From NCBI GenBank assembly GCA_021799275.1, contig JAJZAT010000018.1, forward strand, positions 1 through 64,000: a DNA stretch of 64,000 nt, given 5' to 3'. The number at the start of each line of letters is the position of its first letter. Within the stretch, counting starts at the first letter, position 1. The notes beneath the pieces were generated by a model that saw only the letters and a list, made by a program, of their open reading frames with translations, was not told the DNA's origin and did not search any database. The stretch comes from Bacillota bacterium. GTDB lineage: Bacteria > Bacillota > Sulfobacillia > JAJZYS01 > JAJYTV01. Positions 16,404 to 24,513 of the stretch are shown here, one piece after another. Position numbers and translations under genes: made by a program.

Positions 16404-16720
16404 GCGTCATCCCTCCCGAAGTCGTAGGGGTAGAAGTGGCGGGTCCGGCCGTAGGCCCGCGCGCCCTGGAGCATGTCGAGCATGGAACCACCCGTCGCCA
16501 TGGGCATGGCCAGGCCGGCGCCGCCACCCGCGGGCAGCAAGAGGAGCAATGTCCTGCCCGCGATGCCCCAGCCCCCGCCGCTCGGCAGGAGAAGGGACAG
16601 GAGGAGCAGCACGACGCCGATCCCAAGGCCGACCCCGGCCGCGCCGAGTTCGCGCCAGCCCCAGCCGGGCAGGATCTCCCAGCGCTGCGTGATGCGGCGC
16701 GGGATGAGGTAGCGGCTCAC
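16400..16720 (-). CDS. PrgI-family membrane protein (VirB3-like)
   Basis: 106 residues. The N-terminus RYLIPRRITQRWEILPGWGW leads into two hydrophobic segments (LGIGVVLLLLSLLLP and a Gly/Leu-rich one), then a short basic C-terminus ending HFYPYDFGRDD. This matches the PrgI family of Gram-positive type IV secretion systems, thought to be the VirB3 equivalent and found directly upstream of TraC/VirB4-type genes, as here. It overlaps both neighbours by 4 bases, so the transfer genes are translationally coupled. Confidence 0.75.
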   Translation of the reverse strand: MSRYLIPRRITQRWEILPGWGWRELGAAGVGLGIGVVLLLLSLLLPSGGGWGIAGRTLLLLLPAGGGAGLAMPMATGGSMLDMLQGARAYGRTRHFYPYDFGRDDA

Positions 16721-17007
16721 CTGCCGTCACGCTCTTGCGGGTCGAGGGGTAAGCGCCGCCCATCTGCCCCGAACAGCCGGTAGAGCCGGGGGTTGCCCCG
16801 GCTGCCCTGGTAGCAGTCGGGGCAGTGGACCGTGCCGGAAAAGTCGCGGGCAAAGGCTGCCTCCGTGTCCGCAGAGGCCCGCCACTTCATGCCGCAGGAC
16901 GGGCAAGTACCGTGAATGCGTACGCGGCGCAGGCGGATCGCCTCGCCGATCGCGAGCGACTGTGACGCTGGAGACCGAGGATCTGCGAGGTCCTTCATCG
17001 ACGGCAT
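16717..17007 (-). CDS. Small zinc-ribbon protein of the transfer operon
   Basis: 96 residues with two Cys pairs, GTCPSCGMKWRAS and VHCPDCYQGS, spaced about 30 residues apart, a probable zinc ribbon. The C-terminus is basic and polar. No membrane segment is seen. It lies between the TrbL-like gene (3-base gap) and PrgI (4-base overlap), so it belongs to the transfer operon, but no specific function is known to me. Confidence 0.6.
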   Translation of the reverse strand: MPSMKDLADPRSPASQSLAIGEAIRLRRVRIHGTCPSCGMKWRASADTEAAFARDFSGTVHCPDCYQGSRGNPRLYRLFGADGRRLPLDPQERDGR

Positions 17008-17010
17008 AGC

Positions 17011-17934
17011 TCAACTGCCTCCCCGCCCGAACAGTCCCATGATCGCCCTGGCGCCGCCACCCTGGTTGAGCACGACGCCACCGACGTAGCCGCCGGCGCT
17101 CGCAAAGCCGCTGCGGTAGCTCCACTGCTGCAGCAGGTGCGGTCCACGCACAGTCGCCCAGGCCCAGCCGAGCATCAGCAGGATGACCAGGAACATCTCC
17201 GGCGTCGCGGCAGCCGCTGCTCCGGCCGAGGTGGCGATGCCGTCCATGAGCGGCTGGACCGAAGCCAGCATGCCTTTGAGGCCGAGCCACTGGACGGCCT
17301 GGGACAGGGAGAGTACGACGAGCCCTCGCCACCAACTGCTCCACACCCCGCCGTCGCGGTTGAACTGGCCTAGAGCCACAATCGGCGCAGCCACAACGTA
17401 GTACACGAGTTCCGCCGCCCGCACCGCCATCTGCAGGGTCACGATGATGATGGCGACGACCGCACCCACGACGCCGAACAGCAGAAAGAGCACTGTGCCG
17501 ATCACCACGCCTGGCGCGGATGCGATGTCCGTCACGAGCGCGTGCGCGACATGCACACTGGACGCCATTGGCGCGGACATGTAGGCAGCCGCCAACTCGA
17601 TCCCGAAGTTGAACACGCCATAGGCGAGGGTGGTGCCCGCCAGCCCGTAGAAGGCGACACGCATGAGCCCTTTGCCGAGCGTGCCGGTCACGTCGCTGGA
17701 TGATCCCTCATTCCACAGCACGTACTCCGTGAGCGCCCGATACGTGAGGTTCAAGAGCAAGAGCCCGCCCGTCACCGCCACGGAAACGTCGATAACCCCC
17801 TGTACCCAGGGCTGCTGCGCCACCGTGAGACTGTAGTGTGAGATGCCAGACAGCACCTGCGCCAGCAAGCCGAGGGCGCCCGAAAGAATGCCTTGGATCA
17901 TCGCTGAGAGGCCGCTCATCACGAGACCGCCCAC
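17011..17934 (-). CDS. TrbL/VirB6-like multi-spanning membrane protein
   Basis: 307 residues with about seven hydrophobic segments, for example VIDVSVAVTGGLLLLNLTYR, GVVIGTVLFLLFGVVGAVVAIIIV and EMFLVILLMLGWAWATV. It has the size, topology and position of the VirB6/TrbL inner-membrane channel component. I placed the start at GTG 17934 because GGAGG lies 7 bases upstream; the in-frame region before it overlaps that ribosome binding site. A Gly-rich C-terminus is typical. Assignment is by topology and context rather than a strong motif. Confidence 0.7.
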   Translation of the reverse strand: MGGLVMSGLSAMIQGILSGALGLLAQVLSGISHYSLTVAQQPWVQGVIDVSVAVTGGLLLLNLTYRALTEYVLWNEGSSSDVTGTLGKGLMRVAFYGLAGTTLAYGVFNFGIELAAAYMSAPMASSVHVAHALVTDIASAPGVVIGTVLFLLFGVVGAVVAIIIVTLQMAVRAAELVYYVVAAPIVALGQFNRDGGVWSSWWRGLVVLSLSQAVQWLGLKGMLASVQPLMDGIATSAGAAAAATPEMFLVILLMLGWAWATVRGPHLLQQWSYRSGFASAGGYVGGVVLNQGGGARAIMGLFGRGGS

Positions 17935-17957
17935 ATGATCACCTCCGTACAATGAGA

Positions 17958-17995
17958 AGGCCCGGCGAGGGACGCTATGTCCTCCCGCCGGGCCT
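17958..17995 (-). terminator. Hairpin after the pilin gene (partial terminator/attenuator)
   Basis: AGGCCCGGCG (17958-17967) pairs perfectly with CGCCGGGCCT (17986-17995), with further pairing inside. On the minus strand it is followed by a mixed T-rich stretch (TCTCATTGT). Such a hairpin between a pilin gene and the rest of the transfer genes would give high pilin expression and lower downstream expression. Confidence 0.5.
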
Positions 17996-18000
17996 GGCCG

Positions 18001-18345
18001 CTACAAGATGGAGCTGGCGACGGTGGTGAGCAGGCCCGCGCCGGCGATGATCGCGGTGCCGACGAGCACCTTCTTGATGCTCGCGGTGTGGTGTGCGACG
18101 CTCTGCGGGTCGTCGTTGAGGTTGCGGGCCAAGGCGTGGTAGGCCGTCATGAGCCCGCCGCCCGCCGTGCCGAGGCCGCCGACGGCGACCCCACCGCTCT
18201 TGAGCGTTGCAAGGATCGGCGAGGTGATCTGACTCACATCCGCCCCAGCGGCGAACGCCGGGGCGGCAGCCAGGAGCACCGGCACCGAGGCGGCAGCGGC
18301 CATGGTGGCGATGCTGCCCACGCGGGTCCAGTTGATCTTCCGCAC
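18001..18345 (-). CDS. Conjugative pilin, VirB2/TrbC-like
   Basis: 114 residues from GTG 18345, which follows GGGAGGGT with 6-base spacing. A signal-like N-terminus (MRKINWTRVGSIATMAAAAS, then a hydrophobic stretch ending AFAAGA) is followed by two hydrophobic helices separated by a short polar turn (HALARNLNDDPQSVAHHTAS), the layout of VirB2/TrbC pilins. The second helix is KKVLVGTAIIAGAGLLTTVASS. It is the first gene of the visible transfer operon. The family is recognised by layout, size and position. Confidence 0.75.
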   Translation of the reverse strand: MRKINWTRVGSIATMAAAASVPVLLAAAPAFAAGADVSQITSPILATLKSGGVAVGGLGTAGGGLMTAYHALARNLNDDPQSVAHHTASIKKVLVGTAIIAGAGLLTTVASSIL

Positions 18346-18464
18346 GTGAAACCCTCCCATGGATCGGATTCGGATCGGGGCAAGGTCCGGCCGCCCGCGG
18401 CGGCATTGGACGCGGCGACAAGGTTTGTGACCAACACCTCCTTTGGACCTCGCAACAAAGAACA

Positions 18465-18494
18465 AGGGAGGAGCCTCGCGTGAGGTTCCTCCCT
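18465..18494 (-). terminator. Rho-independent terminator upstream of the pilin gene
   Basis: AGGGAGGA...CCTC (18465-18477) pairs with GAGG...TCCTCCCT (18482-18494) around a GCGT loop. On the minus strand it is followed by TTGTTCTTTGTT. It would block read-through from the tRNA-Leu side into the transfer genes, unless it is part of an antitermination switch. Confidence 0.65.
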
Positions 18495-18621
18495 GAGGCG
18501 CAGCCTTGGCTAAAACCCGATATCCCGATCGGCGGCCGTCTGGCGAGTCATAAGCGTAGGCTCCTCTGCGTCGCCCGCCATGACTGTACCCGGATTGTAC
18601 CCCAACCTTGCCGAACTCATA

Positions 18622-18661
18622 TAAAATCGGACGGTCACAGGTGAACCCTGCTGAACCGTCC
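18622..18661 (-). terminator. Probable terminator of the tRNA-Leu gene
   Basis: GGACGGT (18629-18635) and ACCGTCC (18655-18661) form a 7-base stem with a 19-base loop. On the minus strand the stem is followed by GATTTTATA. It lies 35 bases past the 3' end of the tRNA-Leu gene. Confidence 0.45.
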
Positions 18662-18695
18662 AATTTTCGCAAACCGTGCTGTAGAGCCTTAAACT

Positions 18696-18781
18696 TGGTG
18701 CCGGGGGCGGGACTCGAACCCGCATGGTGTCGCCACCGGAGGATTTTAAGTCCCCTGCGTCTGCCATTTCGCCACCCCGGC
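18696..18781 (-). tRNA. tRNA-Leu (anticodon TAA)
   Basis: 86 bases with a perfect acceptor stem GCCGGGG/CCCCGGC, discriminator A, encoded CCA, the long variable arm of class II tRNAs, T loop TTCGAGT and anticodon loop CTTAAAA, giving anticodon TAA (reads UUA). Its 3' end faces the conjugative-element genes at lower coordinates, so it is the likely integration site, although I found no second copy of the 3' end in the window. Confidence 0.93.
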
Positions 18782-18822
18782 ACAGTTTGGATTATAGCAT
18801 CCGCGCTCTGGGCGAAATCGCC

Positions 18823-20919
18823 CTACACCTTCTCGCGCAGAAACTCGAGCGTGCGCTCCCAGACGAAGCGCCGCTGCTCGAAGCCGCGCACCATGTGGCG
18901 CGATTCCGGCAAGGTGGCGATATCGAAGGGCTTGCGCAGTTCGATGAGGCGCGCCAGCAGCCGCGCCGTGTGCCGAAAGTGCACGTTCTCGTCCACCATA
19001 CCGTGCACGATGAGCAGATCGCCCTTCAGCCCCTCGAGGTGCTCGAGGACGCTCGCCTCCTCGTAACCCTCGTGGTTGTCCGCGTCGGTGCCCATGTAGC
19101 GCTCGGTGTAGGCGGTGTCGTACCAGCGGAAGTCGGTCACGGGCGCACCGGCGACGCCCGCCTTGAACACGTCCGGCGCCTTCGTCAGCGCGGTAAGCGT
19201 CATGTAGCCGCCGTAGCTCCAGCCGAAGATGCCGACGCGCCCCGGATCCGCCAACCCCTGGTCGACCAGGGCCTTCACCCCGATGACCTGATCCTCCAGT
19301 TCCACGGTGCCGAAGGAGCGGTCTAGCGGCGCCTCGAACGCGAGGCCCCTCCCAGAGCTGCCGCGGCCGTCCAGCTTAAGGACGAGGTAGCCCCGCTGGG
19401 CGAGGTACTGCACGCGCAGATCCGTCGTCATGTCCCAGCTCTTCACCACCATCTGCGCGTGCGCGCCGCCGTAGACCGAGACGATCAGCGGCAGCGGCCC
19501 CTCGACGCCCTCCGGGCGGTAGAGGGCTCCGTGCAGCACGAGACCGTCCGGCCGCGTGACGTCGATGAACTCCGGCGGGCGGAGCCCGAGGGCCTCCGCG
19601 TCGAGTCCGGGGACATCGTGGATGGAGACGTCGGCGTCGCCTGCCGTGTCGTGCAGGCTGGTGCGCACCGGGTGCTGCGGCGTCGTCACCTGCAGGACGT
19701 AGCGACGGTGATCAGGCGAGAAGACGGCGTGGTTGACACCCTCCTCCGCGGTCAGCCGGGTAAGGCCGCGCGCGTCCAGTCCGCCCTCGTAGACATGGCG
19801 GACGGTGGGGTCCTCGGCGCTGCCCATGCAGCGGAAGACGCCGGTGTTCTGGTCGAAGTCCAGAAGCTCGTACATGAGATGGCCCTCGGGCGTCACGGCT
19901 TTGGTCTCGCCCTGGGCCGACTGCAGGTAAAGGCGCTGGTAGCCGTCCCGTTCGCTGCGGAACAGGATGGAGCCGTCATCAAGGAAGCGCGTCGCGTCGT
20001 TGACGTTGAACCAGGGGAGGCTCTCTTCCTGCCAGAGGATCTCACCGACGCGGTCCCCTTCGCGGTAGAGCCGCCAGTGGGCGTGCTGCTGCTCGCGGTC
20101 GCACCAGAGAACCATCAGGCCCCGCCCGGTCCAGGCGACACGCAGGATGTACTCGCCATGACCCTCGAGCCAGGCGATCTCGCCACCCGCCGCCGGCACG
20201 ACGCCCAGGGCGACCTTCGCGTTCTCCTGGCCGACAAACGCGTAATGGTGCTCTTCGAGCCAAGGATCGCCCGACCCCTGGTGCACGATCGTGTAGAGCG
20301 GGATGTGCCGCTCGTCCACACGGCAGAACGCGATCTGCTCTCCCCCGGGGGAGACCCAGAAACCCTCGTCGCGGTCGAGCTCCTCCTGGGCGGCGTATTC
20401 CGCGAGGCCGAAGCTGAGCCCGGGCTCCGCCTGCTGCGTCAGCTGGGTGACGGCGCCGCTGCCGAGGTCCAGCACCTTCAGGTTGCCTTCCTCGACGTAG
20501 GCCACCTTCCTGCCGTCCGGAAACAGCCTGGGGGCTTCGGCGTGGGCAAGCGCCGGGATGGCTTCCAGCGTGCCCCGCACCGGCCCTGCGAGCATCTCGT
20601 CGCCGCGCCGCACGAGCAGGGTGTCCTGCGCCACGTCGAAGAAGGTCACGCCCACATAGGCCTGCCGCATGCGTTCACGGCGCAGTTGCTCGGCAAGCGA
20701 CGTGGGCTGCGACTGGCCCTGGGCGGCGACCACGACACGGCCCTCGCGCCTCGGGATCTCATAGAGCCAGAGATCCTGGGCCAGTTCGCCCTGGCGCGGC
20801 TGCACATAGAGAACGCCGCTCCCATCCGGCAGGAAGCGGAGAGATCCTGGATTGCCCCAACCAGGGGGCGGCAGTTGCGCGATGTCGTCGAGCGTCACCG
20901 GGTCAAAGCGCCTTTGCAC
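18823..20919 (-). CDS. S9-family (prolyl oligopeptidase/DPP-IV-like) peptidase
   Basis: 698 residues. The first 430 or so form a beta-propeller with repeated WD-like blocks (GSLRFLPDGSGVLYVQ, FSPDHRRYVLQV). The C-terminal alpha/beta-hydrolase domain carries the catalytic triad: Ser568 in GWSYGG, Asp643 in VDENVH and His675 in SRHM. Such serine peptidases cleave short peptides, often after Pro or Ala. No signal peptide is visible, so it is probably cytoplasmic. The GTG start at 20919 follows AAGGAGG with 11-base spacing. A stand-alone gene beside tRNA-Leu. Confidence 0.9.
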   Translation of the reverse strand: MQRRFDPVTLDDIAQLPPPGWGNPGSLRFLPDGSGVLYVQPRQGELAQDLWLYEIPRREGRVVVAAQGQSQPTSLAEQLRRERMRQAYVGVTFFDVAQDTLLVRRGDEMLAGPVRGTLEAIPALAHAEAPRLFPDGRKVAYVEEGNLKVLDLGSGAVTQLTQQAEPGLSFGLAEYAAQEELDRDEGFWVSPGGEQIAFCRVDERHIPLYTIVHQGSGDPWLEEHHYAFVGQENAKVALGVVPAAGGEIAWLEGHGEYILRVAWTGRGLMVLWCDREQQHAHWRLYREGDRVGEILWQEESLPWFNVNDATRFLDDGSILFRSERDGYQRLYLQSAQGETKAVTPEGHLMYELLDFDQNTGVFRCMGSAEDPTVRHVYEGGLDARGLTRLTAEEGVNHAVFSPDHRRYVLQVTTPQHPVRTSLHDTAGDADVSIHDVPGLDAEALGLRPPEFIDVTRPDGLVLHGALYRPEGVEGPLPLIVSVYGGAHAQMVVKSWDMTTDLRVQYLAQRGYLVLKLDGRGSSGRGLAFEAPLDRSFGTVELEDQVIGVKALVDQGLADPGRVGIFGWSYGGYMTLTALTKAPDVFKAGVAGAPVTDFRWYDTAYTERYMGTDADNHEGYEEASVLEHLEGLKGDLLIVHGMVDENVHFRHTARLLARLIELRKPFDIATLPESRHMVRGFEQRRFVWERTLEFLREKV

Positions 20920-21061
20920 GGGGCGATATGCCTCCTTATTTGCTTACAGGAGGCACTTCGCCGGTCCAGGATGGATCCCTGTCCTCTGACCAGTGCGAGG
21001 ACCGTTCGGTCGGGCGCTGAGGCCTTGTGGAACGGAGCCTGCCGTCCCGGAGGAAGGCTTC

Positions 21062-22333
21062 TCAGGCCGGGTCCAGTTCCGCCAGGATAAGACTCTCTTC
21101 GGCGAGCACCGCGGGGCTGTGTCGCAGCGCGAGCCTCGCCTCCTCGAGTCGCGCCCGGCGCGTCGGCGCCGTCACGAGCGAGATCGTCGCGGGCCCGCCG
21201 AGGTGCATCGGCTGCCGCACCGAACGCAGGGCAACTCCCGCCGCCGCGAAAGCTTGGGCCACCCGCGCCAGCGCGTCCGGCTCGTCGCGCAGCCGCAGCC
21301 GCAGGTAGTACGAGTGGGCGTGCTGACCGAGCGGTACGAGCGGGGCGGGCTCACGCGGCAGGGCCACGCTGCGGCCGCCCACGCGGCGCGAGCGGGCGGC
21401 GTCGATGATGTCGCCGATCACCGCCGAGCTGGTCGCGGGGCCACCGGCGCCGGGTCCCTGAAAGATCAGTTCGCCGATCGGCTCGCCTCGCACATAGATT
21501 GCGTTCTGCGCCCCCTGGACGTCCGCGAGCGGATGACCGAGCGGGATCAGCGTCGGGGAGACGCCCAGCGTCAGCCCATCCGGCGTCGCCTCGGCCCGGG
21601 CGATCAGCTTGATGACGCCGCCCAGGCTCCTCGCCTCGGCGACGTCGAGCTCGCTCAGGCCGCGGATGCCCTCCTTCGCCACGGCGTCGACGTCGACCCA
21701 GCCGCCGAAGGCGAGCGACGCGAGGATCGCGATCTTGCGCACCGCATCCACGGCGTCGAGATCGTCGCCCGGCTCCGCCTCCGCGTAACCGAGCCGCGTC
21801 GCCTCCTCGAGCGCCTCCTCGAGGCTCCCGCCCTGCTGCTGCATGCGGCAGAGGATGTAGTTCGTGGTGCCGTTGACGATGCCGTAGATCGCCTTGAGCC
21901 GGTTGCCCGCCAGGGACTCCTGGAGCGAGCGGATGATCGGGATGCCGCCAGCGACCGCCGCCTCGAAGAGGAAGTCCGCACCCGGCTGCGCCGTCAGCGA
22001 AAGCAGTGGGCCGGACCTCGCCACAACCTCCTTGTTCGCGGTGACGACGGACTTGCCGGCCCTGAGGGCCGCCTCGATCAAGCTCCTCGCCGGCTCGAAC
22101 CCCCCCACCAGCTCGACGACGATCTCGATGTCGGGATCTCCAAGAATGTCCTCCGCGACGAACGTGATGCGGCTCTGCATGCCGACCGGGCGCTGCTTAT
22201 GCTGGTCTCGCACCAGGATGCGCGACACCTCGACGTCTTCGCCGAGCCTGGAGCGGAACAGTTCGCGCTCGCCGTCGAGCGCCTCCACGACATGCCGCCC
22301 CACCGTTCCCAGGCCGACCACCGCTATGCGCAT
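21062..22333 (-). CDS. hom: Homoserine dehydrogenase
   Basis: 423 residues. It reduces aspartate semialdehyde to homoserine with NAD(P)H, the branch toward threonine and methionine. The N-terminal Rossmann motif is VVGLGTVGRHV, the substrate region has KSVVTANKEVVARSG with the conserved Asn-Lys, and the family signature GIVNGTTNYILCRM and the EAEPGDDLDAVDAVRK block are clear. The last 70 residues are an ACT domain (YYLRLRLRDEPDALARVAQAF), the site of threonine feedback control in relatives. ATG 22333 follows GGAGG with 6-base spacing. The usual thrB/thrC neighbours are absent. Confidence 0.95.
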   Translation of the reverse strand: MRIAVVGLGTVGRHVVEALDGERELFRSRLGEDVEVSRILVRDQHKQRPVGMQSRITFVAEDILGDPDIEIVVELVGGFEPARSLIEAALRAGKSVVTANKEVVARSGPLLSLTAQPGADFLFEAAVAGGIPIIRSLQESLAGNRLKAIYGIVNGTTNYILCRMQQQGGSLEEALEEATRLGYAEAEPGDDLDAVDAVRKIAILASLAFGGWVDVDAVAKEGIRGLSELDVAEARSLGGVIKLIARAEATPDGLTLGVSPTLIPLGHPLADVQGAQNAIYVRGEPIGELIFQGPGAGGPATSSAVIGDIIDAARSRRVGGRSVALPREPAPLVPLGQHAHSYYLRLRLRDEPDALARVAQAFAAAGVALRSVRQPMHLGGPATISLVTAPTRRARLEEARLALRHSPAVLAEESLILAELDPA

Positions 22334-22445
22334 CTCAGACCTCCGCTTCCCGTTCTCGCGGCTATTGTAGCGGATCGCCCCCAGGCCAGGTAGCCAAGCC
22401 ACCGGCGGAACGGAATGCTAGGATGGCATGGGAGGTGTTGGCCTC

Positions 22446-23408
22446 TTGGCACGACTGATACGGGAAGCGGAAGTGGATGCTCTCCTGACCATGGACGAGG
22501 CGATCGCCGCCGTCCGCGAACTGGCGAAGGTACAGGGCGAGGTGGGCCTGCAGGAGGAACCGCGCAGGCGCCTGCGCACGTCGGGAGCGATCCTCTCGGA
22601 CCTCTTCGCGGGGCACCCTGCGCTCGGCCTCATCGGCGGCAAAGTCTACGTGGTGGCGAAGGAGGGCGGCGTGCGCTTTCTGGTGCAAGTCTTCTCGGAG
22701 CGGGACGGCAGGCTGCTCGGCCTGATCGAAGGTAATCGCCTGGGCCAGCTTAGGACCGGAGCCGCCTCGGCCGTCGCCACGGACGCGCTCGCCAATCCGG
22801 ACGCGAGCCGTTTCGGCATGGTAGGCGCCGGTTACCAGGCCGAGACCCAGCTCGAGGCGATCGCGCGCGTGCGCCGTCTCAAGGAGGCCCAGGTGTACGC
22901 CCGCAACCGGGACCGGCTGGAGGACTTCTGCCGGCGCATGAGCGAGCGTATCGGCCTTGACGTGACACCTGCGGCCAGCCTCGACGAGGCGGTGGCAGGC
23001 AAGGACATCGTCGTGACCGCCACGTCCGCGCACGAACCCGTCCTGTTCGGGCGCCAGATCGAGCCCGGGCAGCACATCAACGCGGTCGGCTCGAACCGCC
23101 TGCACGAGCGCGAGCTCGACGGACCGGCCGTGCTGCGCGCGGCGGTCGTGGTGGTGGACTCGCGTCCCACGGCGAAGGCCGAGGCCGGAGATCTCACGCC
23201 GCTCGCCGCGCGCGGCGAGATCGACGCGGAGGAGCTCCCGAACCTCGGCGAAGTGGTGGCCGGCAAGCGCCCTGGACGCCGGCATCCGGACGACGTCACC
23301 CTCTTCCTCTCGCAGGGCATCGCCGCCTGGGACCTCGCGGTGGCCGCCGTGGTGCTGCGTCGCGCCGAGGCCGCGGGCATCGGCCAGGAGGTGGACCTCC
23401 TCTCGTGA
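22446..23408 (+). CDS. Ornithine cyclodeaminase / mu-crystallin family enzyme
   Basis: 320 residues with an NAD(P)-binding fold. Characteristic segments are GNRLGQLRTGAASAVATDAL, the Rossmann motif GMVGAGYQAETQLEAIARV, and INAVGSNRLHERELD. Members deaminate or reduce amino-acid-like substrates (ornithine cyclodeaminase, alanine dehydrogenase, ketimine reductase); I cannot pick the substrate. I prefer TTG 22446 because GGAGGT lies 9 bases upstream and the product then begins MARLIREAEVDALL, as in homologues; ATG 22428 is the alternative. It overlaps the next gene by 4 bases, so the two form an operon. Confidence 0.85.
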   Translation: MARLIREAEVDALLTMDEAIAAVRELAKVQGEVGLQEEPRRRLRTSGAILSDLFAGHPALGLIGGKVYVVAKEGGVRFLVQVFSERDGRLLGLIEGNRLGQLRTGAASAVATDALANPDASRFGMVGAGYQAETQLEAIARVRRLKEAQVYARNRDRLEDFCRRMSERIGLDVTPAASLDEAVAGKDIVVTATSAHEPVLFGRQIEPGQHINAVGSNRLHERELDGPAVLRAAVVVVDSRPTAKAEAGDLTPLAARGEIDAEELPNLGEVVAGKRPGRRHPDDVTLFLSQGIAAWDLAVAAVVLRRAEAAGIGQEVDLLS

Positions 23409-24223
23409 GCAGCCATCTCGAAGCGGACCTGGGGGGCGGCAGGCGGGCAAGCCTGCAGGAGTTCGGGCACGAAGGCGAGGTGGTGCTGCTCCTGCCCGGC
23501 GCCGGCGCCGATCGCATGGCATTGGGCCTACAGGGTCGCGCGCTGCAGGCCGCGGGCTACCGCGCCCTCTCGCTCGACTACCCCGGCCTCGGGCTCGCCG
23601 AGGGACCGCTGCCGCGGGACGTCCCCGATCTCGCCCGCTACGCCTTCGCGGCGCTCGACGCCTTGGGCGTTCACCGCTGCCACATTCTCGGCCAATCCCT
23701 CGGATCCGCTGTCGCCCAGGAGATGGCCCTGCTGGAGCCCTCGCGCGCCGCATCCTTGATGCTGCTCGCGACCTGGGGCCGCCAGGACGGCTTTCTCGAG
23801 CTGCGCGGCCGCATCGTCGCGCTGATCGTGCGCCAGCCGATCGAGGAGCGCCTCGCCATGCTGCCATACTTCATGGCGTCGCGCACCCTGCTCGCGAGCC
23901 TGGGCCAGAGCGGCGGGGCCAGCCTCGGTCTGCGCGGCAGCCAGGCGGTCAGCGACGAGACCATGGCGCGCTACCTCGAACTCGCCCGCGACACGGACAG
24001 GCTCCAAAGACTCGCCGGGCTGCGCCTGCCCTGCCTCGTGCTGGGAGGCGAGCGCGACCTCATGACCCCCTGGGACTACGGCAAGGAGGTGGCGGACGCC
24101 ATCCCCGACGCGCGCTTCCACCTGCTCGAGGGCCCCCGCTCCTCGCACCTCTTCCACTACGAGCTCGCCGAGGAGACGAACCGGGAGATCCTGAACTTCC
24201 TCCACCGTGTCGCCACGTCCTGA
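23405..24223 (+). CDS. Alpha/beta-hydrolase family protein
   Basis: 272 residues. The fold is clear: oxyanion region VVLLLPGAGADRMALG, nucleophile elbow ILGQSLGSAVAQ with Ser, acid residue region LGGERDLMTPWDYG, and a likely catalytic His in PRSSHLFHYE. It resembles 3-oxoadipate-enol-lactonase-like and esterase-like hydrolases, but the substrate is unknown. Its GTG start overlaps the ornithine-cyclodeaminase-like stop, which suggests the two act on linked substrates. Confidence 0.8.
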   Translation: MSSHLEADLGGGRRASLQEFGHEGEVVLLLPGAGADRMALGLQGRALQAAGYRALSLDYPGLGLAEGPLPRDVPDLARYAFAALDALGVHRCHILGQSLGSAVAQEMALLEPSRAASLMLLATWGRQDGFLELRGRIVALIVRQPIEERLAMLPYFMASRTLLASLGQSGGASLGLRGSQAVSDETMARYLELARDTDRLQRLAGLRLPCLVLGGERDLMTPWDYGKEVADAIPDARFHLLEGPRSSHLFHYELAEETNREILNFLHRVATS

Positions 24224-24238
24224 AAGGGGGCCGGTCGG

Positions 24239-24472
24239 TTGGCATCGCTGTCGGAACTTCCCGAGAAGGAACGCCGCTTCGCCCTGAAACTCGCCTACTG
24301 GTCCTGGTTCTCGCTCTTCCTTGGCGCCCTCGGCATCATCCTGTGGCTGCGCAAGGTGCTGCCGACGGGCCTGCTGCCGATCGCCTTCGTCTTCGTGCTC
24401 CTCTTTGTCGCGCAGGAGATCTGGCAATCGTTCTACATCCGCCGGGTGCTCAGGCGAACGAAGGGCAAGTAA
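24239..24472 (+). CDS. Small two-helix membrane protein
   Basis: 77 residues, TTG start after AAAGGGGGC. Two hydrophobic helices (SWFSLFLGALGIILWL and LLPIAFVFVLLFVAQEIW) are joined by a short basic loop, and the C-terminus is strongly basic (RRVLRRTKGK). It follows the hydrolase gene by 15 bases and is followed by a terminator hairpin, so it is probably the last gene of that operon. Function unknown. Confidence 0.6.
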   Translation: MASLSELPEKERRFALKLAYWSWFSLFLGALGIILWLRKVLPTGLLPIAFVFVLLFVAQEIWQSFYIRRVLRRTKGK

Positions 24473-24474
24473 GA

Positions 24475-24500
24475 ATGCCCCCGCCAGCGGCAGGGGGCAT
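24475..24500. terminator. Convergent terminator hairpin
   Basis: ATGCCCCC (24475-24482) and GGGGGCAT (24493-24500) form a perfect 8-base stem between two convergent genes. Neither side has a long T-run, so it is probably a weak bidirectional terminator. Confidence 0.5.
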
Positions 24501-24513
24501 CACCTTGGTCGTC

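Noticed and set aside
18234-18458. Frame with a perfect AAAGGAGGTG ribosome binding site upstream of the pilin gene
   Set aside because: It overlaps the pilin coding region in another frame and shows no protein pattern; the site may belong to a short leader, but I cannot support a gene.
20920-21061. Possible leader or terminator between hom and the S9 peptidase gene
   Set aside because: Only imperfect short stems without a T-run are visible, so no feature is called.
19459-21090. Open frame of 543 codons antisense to the S9 peptidase and hom
   Set aside because: No family pattern, and the opposite strand carries clear conserved enzymes.
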